From: Nipponacmea schrenckii
Lineage: Eukaryota > Mollusca > Gastropoda > Lottiidae
Direction: 5' to 3'
Assembly (NCBI GenBank): GCA_030562195.1
Contig: CM060202.1
Span: forward strand, 9,672,001 to 9,736,000
Length of the DNA stretch: 64,000 bases
Shown piece after piece: positions 11,401 through 23,345 of this stretch (position 1 is its first letter; each line of letters starts with the position of its first letter). The notes below the pieces were generated by a model, which had not been told where the DNA came from, ran no database searches, and saw only the letters and a program-made list of their open reading frames with translations. Position numbers and translations under genes: made by a program.

Positions 11401-12291
11401 TTAGATTCGCCACCAATACATTTGTAATAGACCTTTTCTTTCCTTCCACTTAAGTCTTTCCGTCTTTACCCGCTTGAGAAAAGGATCATGAGAAGTTTTA
11501 AAGTGTTAACGAATGTCAACAATACTTGATACGAAACTAAAATAGGCCCGAAAGCCTTTTTTCGTCTAAATTTGTGTATCCATTATCTATCATCTAGATC
11601 TGGTGTGCATAAGGCGTCGAAATCCCTCATCCCAAAAGACTCACTGTCCTGCGGAAGAAGCAGATCTTGTTGGACACTGCATGATCTTCATTAAACGAAA
11701 CCGAGATAAACAGTCAGGTCCATATTTTATTAGTTACTCAATTATTAATTCCAATCAAACTTCTTATGGTCCAACAACTTTGAAGTTCATCATCAATAAA
11801 TCGTGAGGTTTTTTCATGTCTTTGAAGTCAATCTCATCCTATTCCGGTAGTTTTCACGCTCAAGATTGTGCTTTTAAAAACTTCGAAGGATACAAAAGGT
11901 GGGGCGAGTTTTCTTGGTTCTTCAAGTAAAATCCTTTCCATGGATGACTAAGCTACAAAAACTTTTTTTCTATCTTTAGCCATGTAAAACAAACGATGAG
12001 GGATGTTTGCCAGTACAGAGGCCTTGGCATTGTATTTCTGATATCAACGATATTTGGTTCACGTATACAGTATAACATTTGTGGCCTATGTTAATTATAT
12101 TTCTTCTTCAGAGTTGTCTTTTTTTCAGTTACTTTTCAGCAGTTAACGTCTTATGTCCCAAAAAACCATTCAAAATCTAGTACTTTTTTAAATGTGCTAA
12201 ACTTTGGTACTGTTTAAAACTGAGATTGTTCTTTTTCTTTGGGATGGTATGGGCAATTTTGACTTTATCCAAGATGGTGGACATGAAAAAT
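8472..12291. other. Intergenic, no gene recognised
   Basis: Mostly AT-rich. A GC-richer pocket at 11203-11404 is open in frames on both strands (62-64 codons). It resembles neither a known domain nor a repeat I can name and may be decayed coding or transposon DNA. No other signal was found. Confidence 0.5.
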
Positions 12292-12341
12292 GATATAACG
12301 AATTTCGGTCCCGTATGATTCGTTATAGCCAGGTTTTACTG
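12292..12341 (-). mobile_element. Terminal fragment of a pogo/Tigger-like (Tc1/mariner) element
   Basis: Read on the minus strand, the fragment begins CAGTAAAACCTGG just after a TA dinucleotide (12342-12343). It continues with CTATAACGAA, then GGGACCG, then TTCGTTATATC. The CAGT start, the paired TATAACGAA / TTCGTTATA words and the GGGACCG spacer are typical of inverted termini of pogo/Tigger-like elements in invertebrates. I could not find the partner end to the left, so this is a truncated or heavily decayed copy. Assignment rests on remembered family features, not a search. Confidence 0.5.
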
Positions 12342-12343
12342 TA

Positions 12344-13148
12344 TCATAAACTCGTTAACTTGCATTTTGCAAAGTAAAGACACATGACCTAACTGCACTC
12401 AAAAATGCTTCTCGAATAAATCATTATTTGAACATCAAACACAGATAAATTTAATTGTAATTGTTTAACTACTGATTCCAAACATGCCTATGAAATCTAC
12501 TACACGTCTTATGTAATGATTATTCCAATGTGCTGTATTGATTTCCAATAACTACGAAGGAAGTTATTTGCATGTTTGGGAATGAACTCGGGTTTGTGTA
12601 CCTCCCTCTCCCGACTGCATGTTAATTTACTCTTAACATCTTACAAAATAAAACGAATTCCACAGGAAATATAGAACTCACACCTATTGAGTTATACACG
12701 CTATCTTATGATTACGGAAGCGATAAATGACCAACTATCGTGAAACAAGACAAAGAAACACAGACGTGGATAGCTAAATAATTTATAAAATCGAACGAAC
12801 ACTACTAAATGATTTACTGAGTGATTTGATTGAAATTCGATCTTGTTAAGTTTTCAGAGTGTATTAGTTGATATATTGAAGCAAAGGAGCTATATAATTG
12901 TGTCAGCATCATTTACATCGATTTTTTTTGTAATTGTGTTTCTGCAATGTGATACTATAAATGTAGTACATATTCATTGTCTCTCATAATCTTCCTTCGC
13001 ACGCAGGCTAAAATAGATCAGTTTTTTGTATATCGCATAGCTTTATCAATTTCGAGGATCTGTAGGAATATTTATATTGTTACATTCGTTATATGTAGAG
13101 GATAGCTATTCGCACATGAATTTTTTTCAAAATGTTACTCATGATGTT
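12344..13148. other. Intergenic, no gene recognised
   Basis: AT-rich, with no coding or repeat structure that I can support. Confidence 0.55.
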
Positions 13149-13270
13149 ACTAGAGTGGAATTTATTGCATACGTTATACATCATCTTTAGTAGTTGGATG
13201 TAAAATCCACTAGAGTGGAATTTATTGCATACGTTATACATCATCTTTAGTAGTTGGATGTAAAATCCAC
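13149..13270 (+). repeat. Exact 60-bp tandem duplication
   Basis: Bases 13149-13208 are repeated without any difference at 13209-13268, and the next two bases begin a third copy. Identity over 62 compared positions implies a very recent duplication or an assembly artefact. A 130-codon open frame begins just after the second copy at 13254. It is of low-complexity AT-rich composition and is probably chance. Confidence 0.9.
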
Positions 13271-16200
13271 TTCATTCCATTTCTTGTGCGCTCGTGATTC
13301 TGGTAATCTTTCATATAGTAGTTTTCATCGTACTTGTTTTAAAACAGTGTTACTTGTATTCAAATATAAAAAAGTGATACCAAATACAATGCTCGTGAAA
13401 TATTGTGAACATAGACATTTAGTTCACCAAATATTCGGTTTTGAAATTTCTGGTACTAAATTTAAGGTTGAAGTGTTATATATAGAAAGTATCTTTAAAA
13501 AACAATATCGTGGTGAAATTGATAATAATTTGCCACCTTTCGTAATATTTACCAATCTGAATTATATTTATCTTATATACAATATGAAATACAAATTATT
13601 TACAAATATGAAGGTTACTTACATACCATTCTTTTTAGTACATTAATATAACTATTTGTAACATTAATGACTATTTTGATGAGATGATAAAAAGTTATTG
13701 AATCGAAACCGTTGTTGTCGTTGCCACACCTGCTCTATCTAGATCTTCTTTACTCATTTTTTAAATAGGAAAATAATTCATGCGATAAACGTACTTATCA
13801 GGGATTTGTGACATGTTGTTATGAAGTATGTTAGATCTACTTCATCAAATTCACTTTTCTAATCAGATAAAAATCATTCTATAGGATTCATAAATATGCA
13901 TATAGGAATTGCGAACTTTGCATGTCTAATATTTCATTTTTAGAAGAAGGCCGGATAAGCAACTGGATTTTTCTTTTAGGAAAAAACTACATATTCCCCC
14001 TTGTCAGATTGTAAATGAAAAAGTGTATAATAAATCTTCCCAAAGAAAATTGAACTAAAAGGATTTGCTCTAAAAAAATACAATGATTGGAAACCATGTA
14101 GGTCGATCATTAAATTAGATACACCTTTATTACAAATACATCGATGACGTAACGAGCAGAAATCTCATTATTGTGAATCGAAAGCGCACACAGCTTAATG
14201 ACCTAAGTACCTAACCCTAAGGCTTAAACAAACCTTAGACCTTTTTGTCCAGAATTTGTCACATTAGCACGAGTTTAAAGCCCATTATTTGGATAAACGA
14301 TGATAGCCTCCCCATCCTAGTGTCAGTGTAGATATATAGGTATCTATTGTTGACATGACGTAATTTTCTTTTGTTTGCATCATTATCAACAGATGTTGGC
14401 TTTTATTGTTTACCAAATAAACACGTATTACCTTTATAAATATCTACACACTGAACTATCTATTAACTTTGTGTTTTCTATTTAATTTTCACAGGAAATG
14501 ACACTAAGTTTACATTACTTGGGTCCCAAGAAACTTCTCATGTTTCTTTTTTTTTTTACTTCGTTCATCTGGTTAAGTACAATAGAACGGAAGGTGCGCA
14601 AAAATTCAGAATGGGTTGTGAAGGAATCTTGCATTGGTATTTATTTGTACAAGTCTACTATGTGAAATTTGTTGTGACAGAATTATGCAATCTCATACAA
14701 TTCACTCTAGTTGTCAGCAGATCGATTGATTCCATGAATTTATTGCACACGACCACATAATCATCTTTGCCACTTCTTTCAGGATTCAATTATTCAATGT
14801 AAAATTTCCTGGGGTTTTCTTTGTCTTTAACTTATATCGAGATTATAACTATAAATTAATATAGTTGAGGGTTGAAATGTATTTAAACATTTATAATATT
14901 CTTCATTATACATAACACTATAGATTTGAAAGATGAAACTTTGTATGTATTGATCTCAAGCAGTTGGAATTGGGTAAAAGTCGGTAGAATGGTTTCAGAG
15001 TTATTGCCCCTGCCTTTCATAAAAAATAAATGCGTGACATACACACACAATTGTTAAATGAAAAAGTCAATATAAAGACTTTGTTATCATTTCTCTAGCA
15101 GCTGCCAGTGGGCGTATGTTCCTTTGCTAAGGTATTTTAGGTATCATAAACCCACATTTAATTAACATTATTAGAATGTAAAAATATGGATAATATGGAT
15201 ACAAGTACATTGTAGACACATAAAATTGACAATACAGACACAGTAACATAAATATTCTAGTATAAATCATGTTCAGACATCCCACAAGTGGACAATACGA
15301 CGTCATAAAATTGTTTTATAGCTGTATTATTGCCAAATGGGTTAACTAGTGAATGTTTTCCTGTTCAACGATCTAGCCATAGCTACGAATTTTGTTATAT
15401 ATCAGTAAACAAAATCGTATTTAAATTCAGAAAATTTGCCAAATGTATCTTAAAGTTGTTCTTCAAAGAATTGAAACTTCATAGCTATTTTCACCAAATA
15501 AAAATGATATATTTTCCATATGAAGCGTCGGTATATGATCACGGTAGGTTAGAGCGTCATTATTCCGGTTAAACCAGCTAGGTAAGGAATATGCATACGG
15601 GAAAGGTCGATGCAAATGGTCAGCCAGTAAATAAGGAGCAATGTGAACCAAATTGTTATTCTGGTCAAATACGTTTCGTCCATTCCTAGTCATTAGCATT
15701 ATTCTTGGCCAAGTGGTGAGAAAAATCCTTGACAAGATTGGAATATAAAGTAGTAGTCAAGTCTAAAAGCCATGACTTGATGTGTACATGGGTGATACGC
15801 GCATTCAGAATAAGTGTATCTCGGAACCAACAATTTATGTTATTTATTAAGTCTACATCCATGAAGTTTTTGTTCTTTATATGCAGTGATACTTCGAAAT
15901 GTATTGTAATGATCAATTTTTTTTGTCAAATTATCAAAACTTTGGTTCGAACACATATGAGTAACAAAAGCTGTCATTGTTGTACATGAAAAGAACGAAA
16001 TATGCCCGAAAGGGCAACGGCAACGAAGTTTTAATATCATGTAAATGTCAAATCAGCAACATGTTCGGTTGTAATCTCACACTTTACTGATTTTATACAT
16101 AAAATCAATGTTAGACAGTAAATTGTCAATTTTATGTCCGGATGTCTTTCTAGAAAATAATGGTCGAAAGAAATCCATAAACTTTAATGTTCAGGTAGAA

Positions 16201-19200
16201 ACAACTGATAGTGCATCTGCTCGACTTGAACTACTATTGTTTAGGTTTTGCATTCATTAATATCTCTTTCATCTCTTCCTTTGACGTGTTGAAGATCATT
16301 TATCACAAATTTAACTTTGATTTATTTTTCTGCATCTTGTCTCTATCTTTGTATATAATTTTATCAAATTGTGCATTGAAAAATCTATGTATTGTTATGA
16401 AGTTGGTAAAAGATTTAGCAATTGATTGCAATAGTGTACGAACTTTCTTTGTCTGTGCAACCATTGAAATTGATTTGAAACTATCCATGAACACATTAGT
16501 TTAATATATTAATATAGACGGCAGGGAACTTGCTCGATTCTTCCACAATTATTGTTGCAAATTGCGTCTTGTTGCTGCATATTGTGTCCATAAATATATT
16601 TCAAGTGTATTAAACATATTCATAATTTCCTTAAATGATAACTTCACAGTGTTGACCGCCTTAATCAGCCTTTTCTATTGCAGAATTCTAAAGGGTTATT
16701 TCAGAACTGGATTAGGTTTGTTTTTATGGATTGATGGGACATTGCGTTAACAACTTCAATGGTTAAGTAACAAAGAGAAGCAACGATATATCATTAAACA
16801 ATATGGTTGTACATTACTTTAGTATTTATCTTCTTTCTTTGTCAGTTTTTCAATCGTTAGCGACAGAGCAGTAAATTAACCAGAATTAAGTCATTAATAC
16901 AAGAGATTAATTGACCTGTGGATGAAGGTTCTCATTTATTTTCCAGATTTATTGTCTTCCATTCACAATATTTACTGGTATAGTTTTACATTTTAAGTAA
17001 CCTTCATAATTTGTTTGTCTGCTTTTGGATGGCATGATGAGTTTGAATGTCAACTGATTTTTATACAGAAATCTTCATTTAAGACGAACCTAAGCTCCTT
17101 AAAGTATATGTTCTGTAATGTCAATGAAAATATCGTTATTGAAGAAGCTTTTGTATCGGATAATTTTAATGAAAAACATACATTACATTAAAAACTACAC
17201 TTTTTAAATTGAATATTTTGACAGTGTGTTATTGCAGTCCATAGCTTCCCAATGGTATGGGCTCTTATTAAGATTTTGAATAACTGTTTTAGCACCCACA
17301 AAAATTCTCCTGTTCGGCATAATGTTTGTTGCGCAGTAGATCAAATCTTGTTTGTCAAAGCTGTATTTTGAACAAAGATCAAACATATTGCACCTTATGT
17401 GTATAAGACTAATATATTGACGACGCATGCAATTATAAAATGTTTTATTTAAGTTTAGAAAAATCAATTAATTAAATATATTGTGCTTCATGTTGCTTAT
17501 CTCACGCTATGTTATGTTGTGCATATGAAATTTAACGTGTTGTGTACTAAAAAGTGCAACGATTACATTGATAAATAAAATGAAAATGCCAAATGTTACA
17601 TACGTGAAAGAAATATGTATGTTTTTAGTGATCTAGGTTACATTTTCAACAACTATGTCTACAGGTGCAGATGCTACAAACGAACGCATCAACTCAATAG
17701 CTTTGTTATTATGTTCGTTCTTTAAAATATAAAGAATTAATAAAAACATTAGTTTATTGCTGCTGATTTCACAGTGATATGAAATTAGTATAATTGCGGT
17801 TACTAATTTTTAATTCTCGATATCTACTTAAGGTTTTGAAGAGGCATTCTGATTTTTTCGTCGGTTGAAAAAAAATAATATCAAACCTACGAAAAATACC
17901 AAAGTTTTAATTTCAAAGATATGTAAACTCTTTAATTTTTAATCTTTTAAAAGTACTGTACGGATTTTGCACAATAATATACGCCTTATTGTAGATAAAT
18001 ATGCCTCATGCTTAATTTACACTTTAAAAACAAATTTAGTATGATCAAGTAGACAATAGATGTAAATTTTACGATTTTTTTTATGATAAAAATATTGCAA
18101 ACTACCTCTTTAAATTTCTATCGTCATGCAAAATTATAACTTGATGCTTTCATTGATATAACGAGCGTAGCAAATAACAATTACCAACAAAATGACCATC
18201 AATTACGAGACAGGTGTAGTATACCATAAAATCATTTCCATTATTTAGAGCCAGGTGTTGATCAATCTGAAAACTTCTCTAAGGCATTTAATCATAGCAT
18301 GTCCTATTTATCGCTAGCTAGGACCTTCCAAAATAGATTTTCTATGCTATTTACCATATGTTGCATGGAATGGTCAGTGATAAAACAATACCGTTCCATA
18401 ACTGCCTAATAGATCAAAGCATCATTCATCAGACCATACATAGCAGATACACGTTGATTCTTTTGAAGATCATAAGTAATGTCATTTTCAGTTTTGTAGT
18501 GAAGCATATCAAATTTGACTAGAAAAAAATTAATTTTTGCTTGTCTTTGTGATGGCTGACAGAGTCGGTATAAAGATGTGTTAACAAAATGATATGGAGT
18601 TTTACGTCCATGTGTTATGTGACAAATTTATTAATATGTATTTTTTTCGCAAACCTTTTGGTATAATTGCTATTTTAAATGCAACCTCTCGCTGCACGCC
18701 CTTTTTTTTGCACTTCCTTCTTTATTACGGCTATCAAAAGCAAATTGAAGTTCGACAAATCGACAAAAATGATGCAACACGTTAAAGACGAAAATATAAA
18801 GGTAAGAGGTTAAAATTACGGACAGACTATTTGTGATACGCAGTATTACACGAAATGTGTCATTTTATCCCCCGTTTGGAAAACGTGAATAGATATGTTG
18901 ACAGATGGTAATGTTCGCATATTTTTAATGTCAGAGCTCTTGAATCGTTAATGCCAAGTCGCGTTCAGCATATTATTCTTCCTTTATCAGTAATGATGTA
19001 AACTAATTATTTACAGTGGAGCTGCTCATCTGATTGCCGATAATTCGAAACCCTGATATATGCACGCTCCAAGATCCACTGTATTTTAACCAATTCCAAC
19101 TCTCTTTTGTCTACATCAATGCATTATATTGACGATTTTAAATGAAATGATATCTATGTAGATTTATATGTATTGTTTTCTACACCTTTTTTATAAGCGA

Positions 19201-20764
19201 TGCACGTTAAATTTTTGAAGAAACTGCTTATGGGAAATGTTATAATTCGAACACTTAAACCAATCAATTGTAAGTGGACACCCAGGAAGTCAGCAAATAG
19301 TTCAAAACTCAAAAAGATAAATATCTCAAAGGCATCCTTTTAATAATGACTTTACCTTTGATGTTGGCGATATCAATGCATATCAAGTGGTAGTGAAACA
19401 GTTTGTATGTGTACTTATAATTAATATGAAAAATAAGTCCTTTATTGATATCTGTTGATCTACAATACACAGGCAGTTATGATCTTTATTTGTGATAAAA
19501 TATTTGATGTATGACCTGTCAAATGACCAGTCATAATTCATTAGAAAAGGTGAAAACTTAATAACCTGTAACATATTTCTGAAGACAATCAAGATTTGTA
19601 TTTCACATTTCACACCTATCAAACAATGCATTTTTTTACCCTTCCCCATGTTGCCCATTATGTCTCATTTTGTCTTGTTTTTTTATTTCGCCTTTTATTT
19701 ATTTTTCCCCGGTCTCATTTCTTCTATAATGTGACTGGGATTGGAAAGTATAAGAAATAGTTGAAACAATTTTTTTTTTCTTAATTTGAAAAGGATGTAC
19801 ACAGCTATCAAACATTTACATATTATAATGTTAAGCCTTAATTTTGTTCGTGATTCTGCAATTTTCTATTCTAAAATACAGCCACATTCCAGACACTTCT
19901 TTATCTTCTAACTGCTTCGTTACCAATTGGGATCGGGGCAATATCGGAAGATACCCTGGTGTTATTTGAAATAAAGGAAGTCAAATGCTTTGTACGAGAT
20001 GCGACAAAGTTGGTTTACAAGTTAATGTCTTGAGACATTCCCATCTGTTTTGAAAAAGGATTTGTGATAGCTGTACGAATAGAAATGGAAAATACCAAAA
20101 TCTCTACATCCTGTCTGAATCCGTTCTATATTGCATGCATTTGGAATAACAGTAAAATTTATAATTTATCACTTTATTCGCGGATGCTGCTTATGAGCTC
20201 AGTGAAGCTAAATATCTATTTTATAGTCGAACACATTTAAAAATAATAATAGGCAAATAAAAGTGCCAAGAATAGTGAGAGCTTCAAAGGAAAAAACCCT
20301 GCTTCAAACTATACTACTGTGTATTCTCGAATAACGGAAAATATGCACAAATGTTCTGTGAACATTTGCATATCCATTAAATGATAATTGTATCTGTTTG
20401 TCAGCATACATATATATTCATACACATGCTTTTATCTTGCCGACAATGTTTATCAGGCGAAAATTAAAGGGCTTTCCATAATGTATTCAACATATAATGT
20501 TCAATTTATAGGCTCATTAATAGTAGAATAAATATGAAACTTGGAAATAATACTAAAACAAAAATTACTTATTAATAAATATTGGATTTTGTTCTAGGTT
20601 ACAACAATTTCACGACCTGAGTCTTGAGTTTGATACTGCCAAAAAACAAACTGAAAAATTCCATCCCATGTCCAATTATAGTTCACTCCTTGGCACTGAT
20701 ATTTTTCGGCACTATGTATACCATGAAATATTTAAATTGCATTTAGCAATTTTGAATACGATAT
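13271..20764. other. Intergenic, no gene recognised
   Basis: About 7.5 kb of AT-rich DNA. The longest open frames (13254-13646 plus, 130 codons; 16211-16504 plus, 97 codons; 17204-17467 minus, 87 codons) have no motifs and no convincing splice or start context. Short poly-A/T runs and CA-type runs (near 15045) occur. I see no gene. Confidence 0.55.
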
Positions 20765-20918
20765 ATAGGCACAGCTTTATGGAACAACAATCACTGGTTA
20801 AAGTTTATGCGACGTTTCGGCGTGTTTCCCATTCTGTGCCTGAGGACGGCGGGGGATACACGCCGAAACGTCGCATAAACTTTAACCAGTGATTGTTGTT
20901 CCATTAAGCTGTGCCTAT
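20765..20918. repeat. Near-perfect palindrome, 61-bp arms, 32-bp loop
   Basis: Arms 20765-20825 and 20858-20918 are reverse complements with one mismatch near the outer third, around a GC-rich loop. The arms contain ACGTTTCGGCGTGT / ACACGCCGAAACGT, a word type common at ends of Penelope-like and related retroelements. The element may be two terminal fragments joined head to head. Such perfect arms suggest a recent event or ongoing arm-to-arm correction. The hairpin overlaps the hammerhead-like motif at 20835-20877. Confidence 0.85.
20835..20877 (+). ncRNA. Hammerhead-like motif with one extra base (uncertain)
   Basis: TGTGC (20835-20839) can pair with GCATA (20873-20877) as stem I, with one G-U pair. 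CTGAGGA (20840-20846) fits CUGANGA. GGCG (20848-20851) pairs with CGCC (20861-20864) as stem II, and GAAA (20865-20868) then CGTC (20869-20872) follow. An unpaired C at 20847 sits between the core and stem II, which is not canonical. The strong 61-bp palindrome competes with this fold. It may be a degenerate ribozyme or only a resemblance. Confidence 0.35.
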
Positions 20919-21549
20919 TATATGTATACCATATTCTATTTTATTGAGCTACACTGCTTAGCCTTCCAAAGACATGTACTTTGTGTCTCTTCCAACATAA
21001 CATTTTTAATTATTTATTTTTCATTCAAGACTCTTCCTTATTGACAATGTCATTAGATGACAATTATTCTGATGGTTAATCCATGATAAAATTACACAGA
21101 TATGGATTATTTACATGATATCATTAGAAAATTATCAAAGTATTTCGCTAAAACATGTAGAAAACATCTAATGTGTTTCTCGGGTTTGTGTAATTATTAT
21201 TCTGAAAGGGTCATTGAGATTTAATCACTTTCGTTCGGGACATGACCCCTGAAAAATTAGCATGGGACTTAACTTATTGTTGTCCTTACAGCAGGGTGTC
21301 AATTGTAAGTTCGATAAATAGTGGACATGAGATTTAACTTATTTTTCGTGTTTCATTAACTCCAAGAATGTCAGCCTTAATATTGTGCTTACAATGATGT
21401 TATCACGCTGTTGCTTGGCGTCTTGTATGTATTCTGTAGACCGTAAACAGTTTGTCTATTGTACCTCATTGACAAAATCTTTAAGTTTTAAGGAGCCAGC
21501 ATCTATAAGAAAGTCGTTTCTTTGAAATCTTTTTCGCATATGCTATATT
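20919..21549. other. Intergenic, no gene recognised
   Basis: AT-rich, no coding or repeat feature supported. Confidence 0.55.
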
Positions 21550-21841
21550 CTATTCTAGCGTGAAAGCAAGAAAATACTTTTCATCAAATTTGTCGGACGA
21601 ATTTTCCTCAAGGCATCCTCTGCGAGTTTTCCCTCTAAATTGGTTGTGCCAAAGCATGCCATTTTGTTTGTTTTGGAGGAGCGTGGCATGTGAGACCCGT
21701 TTGTGCATGGTTCGCGCACAAGTAACGCATTGTATATGCAATACAGAAGCAAAACAATACCCGGAACGTAACAATCTGTTTGTGCAGTGTTCATGCGAAC
21801 GAAACGCACAAGGTACGAACATTTATGATGCCATTATTTAG
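21550..21841. other. GC-richer block open in three frames, unknown
   Basis: About 290 bp are free of stops in one plus frame (21560-21841, 93 codons) and two minus frames (21550-21822 and 21555-21809). Each translation has many Cys residues but no recognisable domain. The base composition is clearly higher in G+C than the surroundings, which by itself reduces stop frequency. It may be a decayed transposon piece or an exon of an unknown gene. I cannot choose a coding strand. Confidence 0.3.
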
Positions 21842-21918
21842 AAACATTAAAAGTTTCTGTGTAAAATAGTAGGCACTCCAACACTTAAATCTTAAGCTCG
21901 CGGAAGTTTGTTATTGTA

Positions 21919-21950
21919 GGATAGGAGTGTCAGGGATAGGAGTGTCAGGG
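21919..21950 (+). repeat. Two-copy 15-bp tandem repeat
   Basis: GGATAGGAGTGTCAG occurs twice in direct succession, just upstream of the SINE at 21995. Confidence 0.75.
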
Positions 21951-21981
21951 TGATTAAGTTGCCTTTATCTTCTTGCCTTGG

Positions 21982-21994
21982 TTGTAAATTGTGG
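21982..21994 (+). repeat. Left target duplication of SINE
   Basis: TTGTAAATTGTGG here matches TTGTAAAATGTGG at 22268-22280 with one difference, on either side of the tRNA-derived element. Confidence 0.6.
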
Positions 21995-22267
21995 GGTTGT
22001 ATAGCACAGCGGTTAGAGCGTTGGTTTTTTACGTCATGACGTCATTTTCTTCGATTAGTTGAAAATGTCGGACGTGAGTTCAATTCTGGATCGGCGTGTA
22101 AAAGTTCGATGATCCAGAATAAGTCATCTTCACTCACAATTCCTGTCCACCCAGCTGTAAATGGGTATGGATAATCCGGGAAAGGTCAATGACAAGAGGT
22201 TTGGCCAAGGACTAGCTGGTAGAAAGGATCCCTGTCACGGCGGACTTGTGAGCCTAAGTTCTTATTC
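21995..22267 (+). mobile_element. tRNA-derived SINE, complete with target duplications
   Basis: An A-box-like TAGCACAGCGGTTAGAGCG (22002-22020) and a B-box-like GAGTTCAATTCTGGA (22076-22090) form a tRNA-related head. The spacing between the boxes is longer than in a real tRNA and includes an AT-rich insert. A central part with CCACCCAGCTGTAAATGGGT follows, a block I associate with conserved SINE core domains of metazoans (Meta/CORE-type; exact family not checked). The tail ends TTCTTATTC. A 13-bp direct repeat with one mismatch flanks the element, as expected for LINE-mediated retroposition. Transcription would be by RNA polymerase III from the internal boxes. No protein is encoded. Confidence 0.75.
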
Positions 22268-22280
22268 TTGTAAAATGTGG
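22268..22280 (+). repeat. Right target duplication of SINE
   Basis: TTGTAAAATGTGG, partner of 21982-21994. Confidence 0.6.
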
Positions 22281-23096
22281 TTGTTTCTTTCTTTTTCTTT
22301 TTAGATTTCGTATGTTATATTACGTTATAATATCATAAAGGCGTATTTCAGGTGATTCAATAAAATTGAACACATCGTTACCTGAAAACTAAGTAAAGTA
22401 CATAAGTATGTAGCCTGTTATTTAATATTACATCTTTAACTTAAGATGTGAAAGGAGAGGGAAGAATTACCTTGGGAAATAAATGCAGTTGGAAAATGGT
22501 CTTCTTATTGTACACTGCAAGGCTTTGAAAAAAAATCCAACTTTAAGAAAACAAAATAGTCAAACGCATCGAACTTAAGACGCTACGGTTTTTTTTTATT
22601 TATTTAAAGCTATCATCATAACTTTCCCACATCATACTGTGACATCTTCACAAAAAAAACTGTCATATCTGACACGATTTTAATTATATCTTTTACCTGT
22701 GGTCAAACCTGGTCTATTGGCGGGTTCATTAAGAGCAACAGAGCGTTCACAACCTGACAGGGGATGGTCCAGAGATATGCATTACGTTACAATCCTACTA
22801 TTATCACAATTATTTTATGCATGTCATCGACCTGCTTGAACGAACACATCTTCTCTTTTTTATCAGATTGGCATTGTTTGTTTAATATTGAATTTTATTC
22901 TTTTTAAGTCAAATCTAGTTTGATCTGACATCTTGCATGGCTGGAGGCAGACATGTTCATTATTTTAATGCATGATAAGTTTTAAAAAGTTGAATATCTG
23001 TGTCACGGTTTTTTGTCGTTGAAAATGGAAATACGAAATAAAACTCACATGTTTATATCAAACTAGGGCATTTTTCTCCATTGAAAACTGAATTTC
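22281..23096. other. Intergenic, no gene recognised
   Basis: AT-rich, with pyrimidine-rich runs just after the SINE and no coding signal. Confidence 0.55.
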
Positions 23097-23345
23097 CAGG
23101 GTTCAATCCTAGTATGTCGAGATAACCTTTCGGATTTTTCCGCCCTGTTTCCGGATGACATGGCAAAAAGCGTCTAGTTGATGGGATAGGACAGAACATT
23201 TTAATAAACCGAGGCAATGTGTGCTACAGTCTGTGCACGTTGCAGATACCGATAGAAGTAGGATCCTGCTGCTGTTCTGGCATTATTTCCCTCAGTGCAC
23301 ACTACATGGTGTTGCACCTCTTGGTTAGCCGATAATGTGCAGAAG
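23097..23345 (+). mobile_element. Decayed tRNA-SINE relic
   Basis: GGGTTCAATCCTAG (about 23099-23112) is a good B box. Further on, CGGATGACATGG and AACCGAGGCAATGTGTGC resemble the CGGATGAGACGTTAAACCGAGG-type tail of invertebrate tRNA-SINEs. The same tail type is seen at 44888-44910. No A box is recognisable and no flanking duplication is seen. This is an old, truncated copy. Confidence 0.4.

Noticed and set aside
11203..11404. Small gene in a GC-richer pocket open on both strands
   Set aside because: No strand is favoured, there is no motif, and higher G+C alone explains the lack of stops.
13254..13646. 130-codon plus-strand open frame
   Set aside because: Low-complexity AT-driven composition with no motif. 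A frame of this length is within chance for 64 kb on both strands, and it begins within a fresh duplication.
21991..22090. Functional tRNA gene
   Set aside because: The A and B boxes are too far apart and no cloverleaf can be formed. The flanking duplication shows a SINE.
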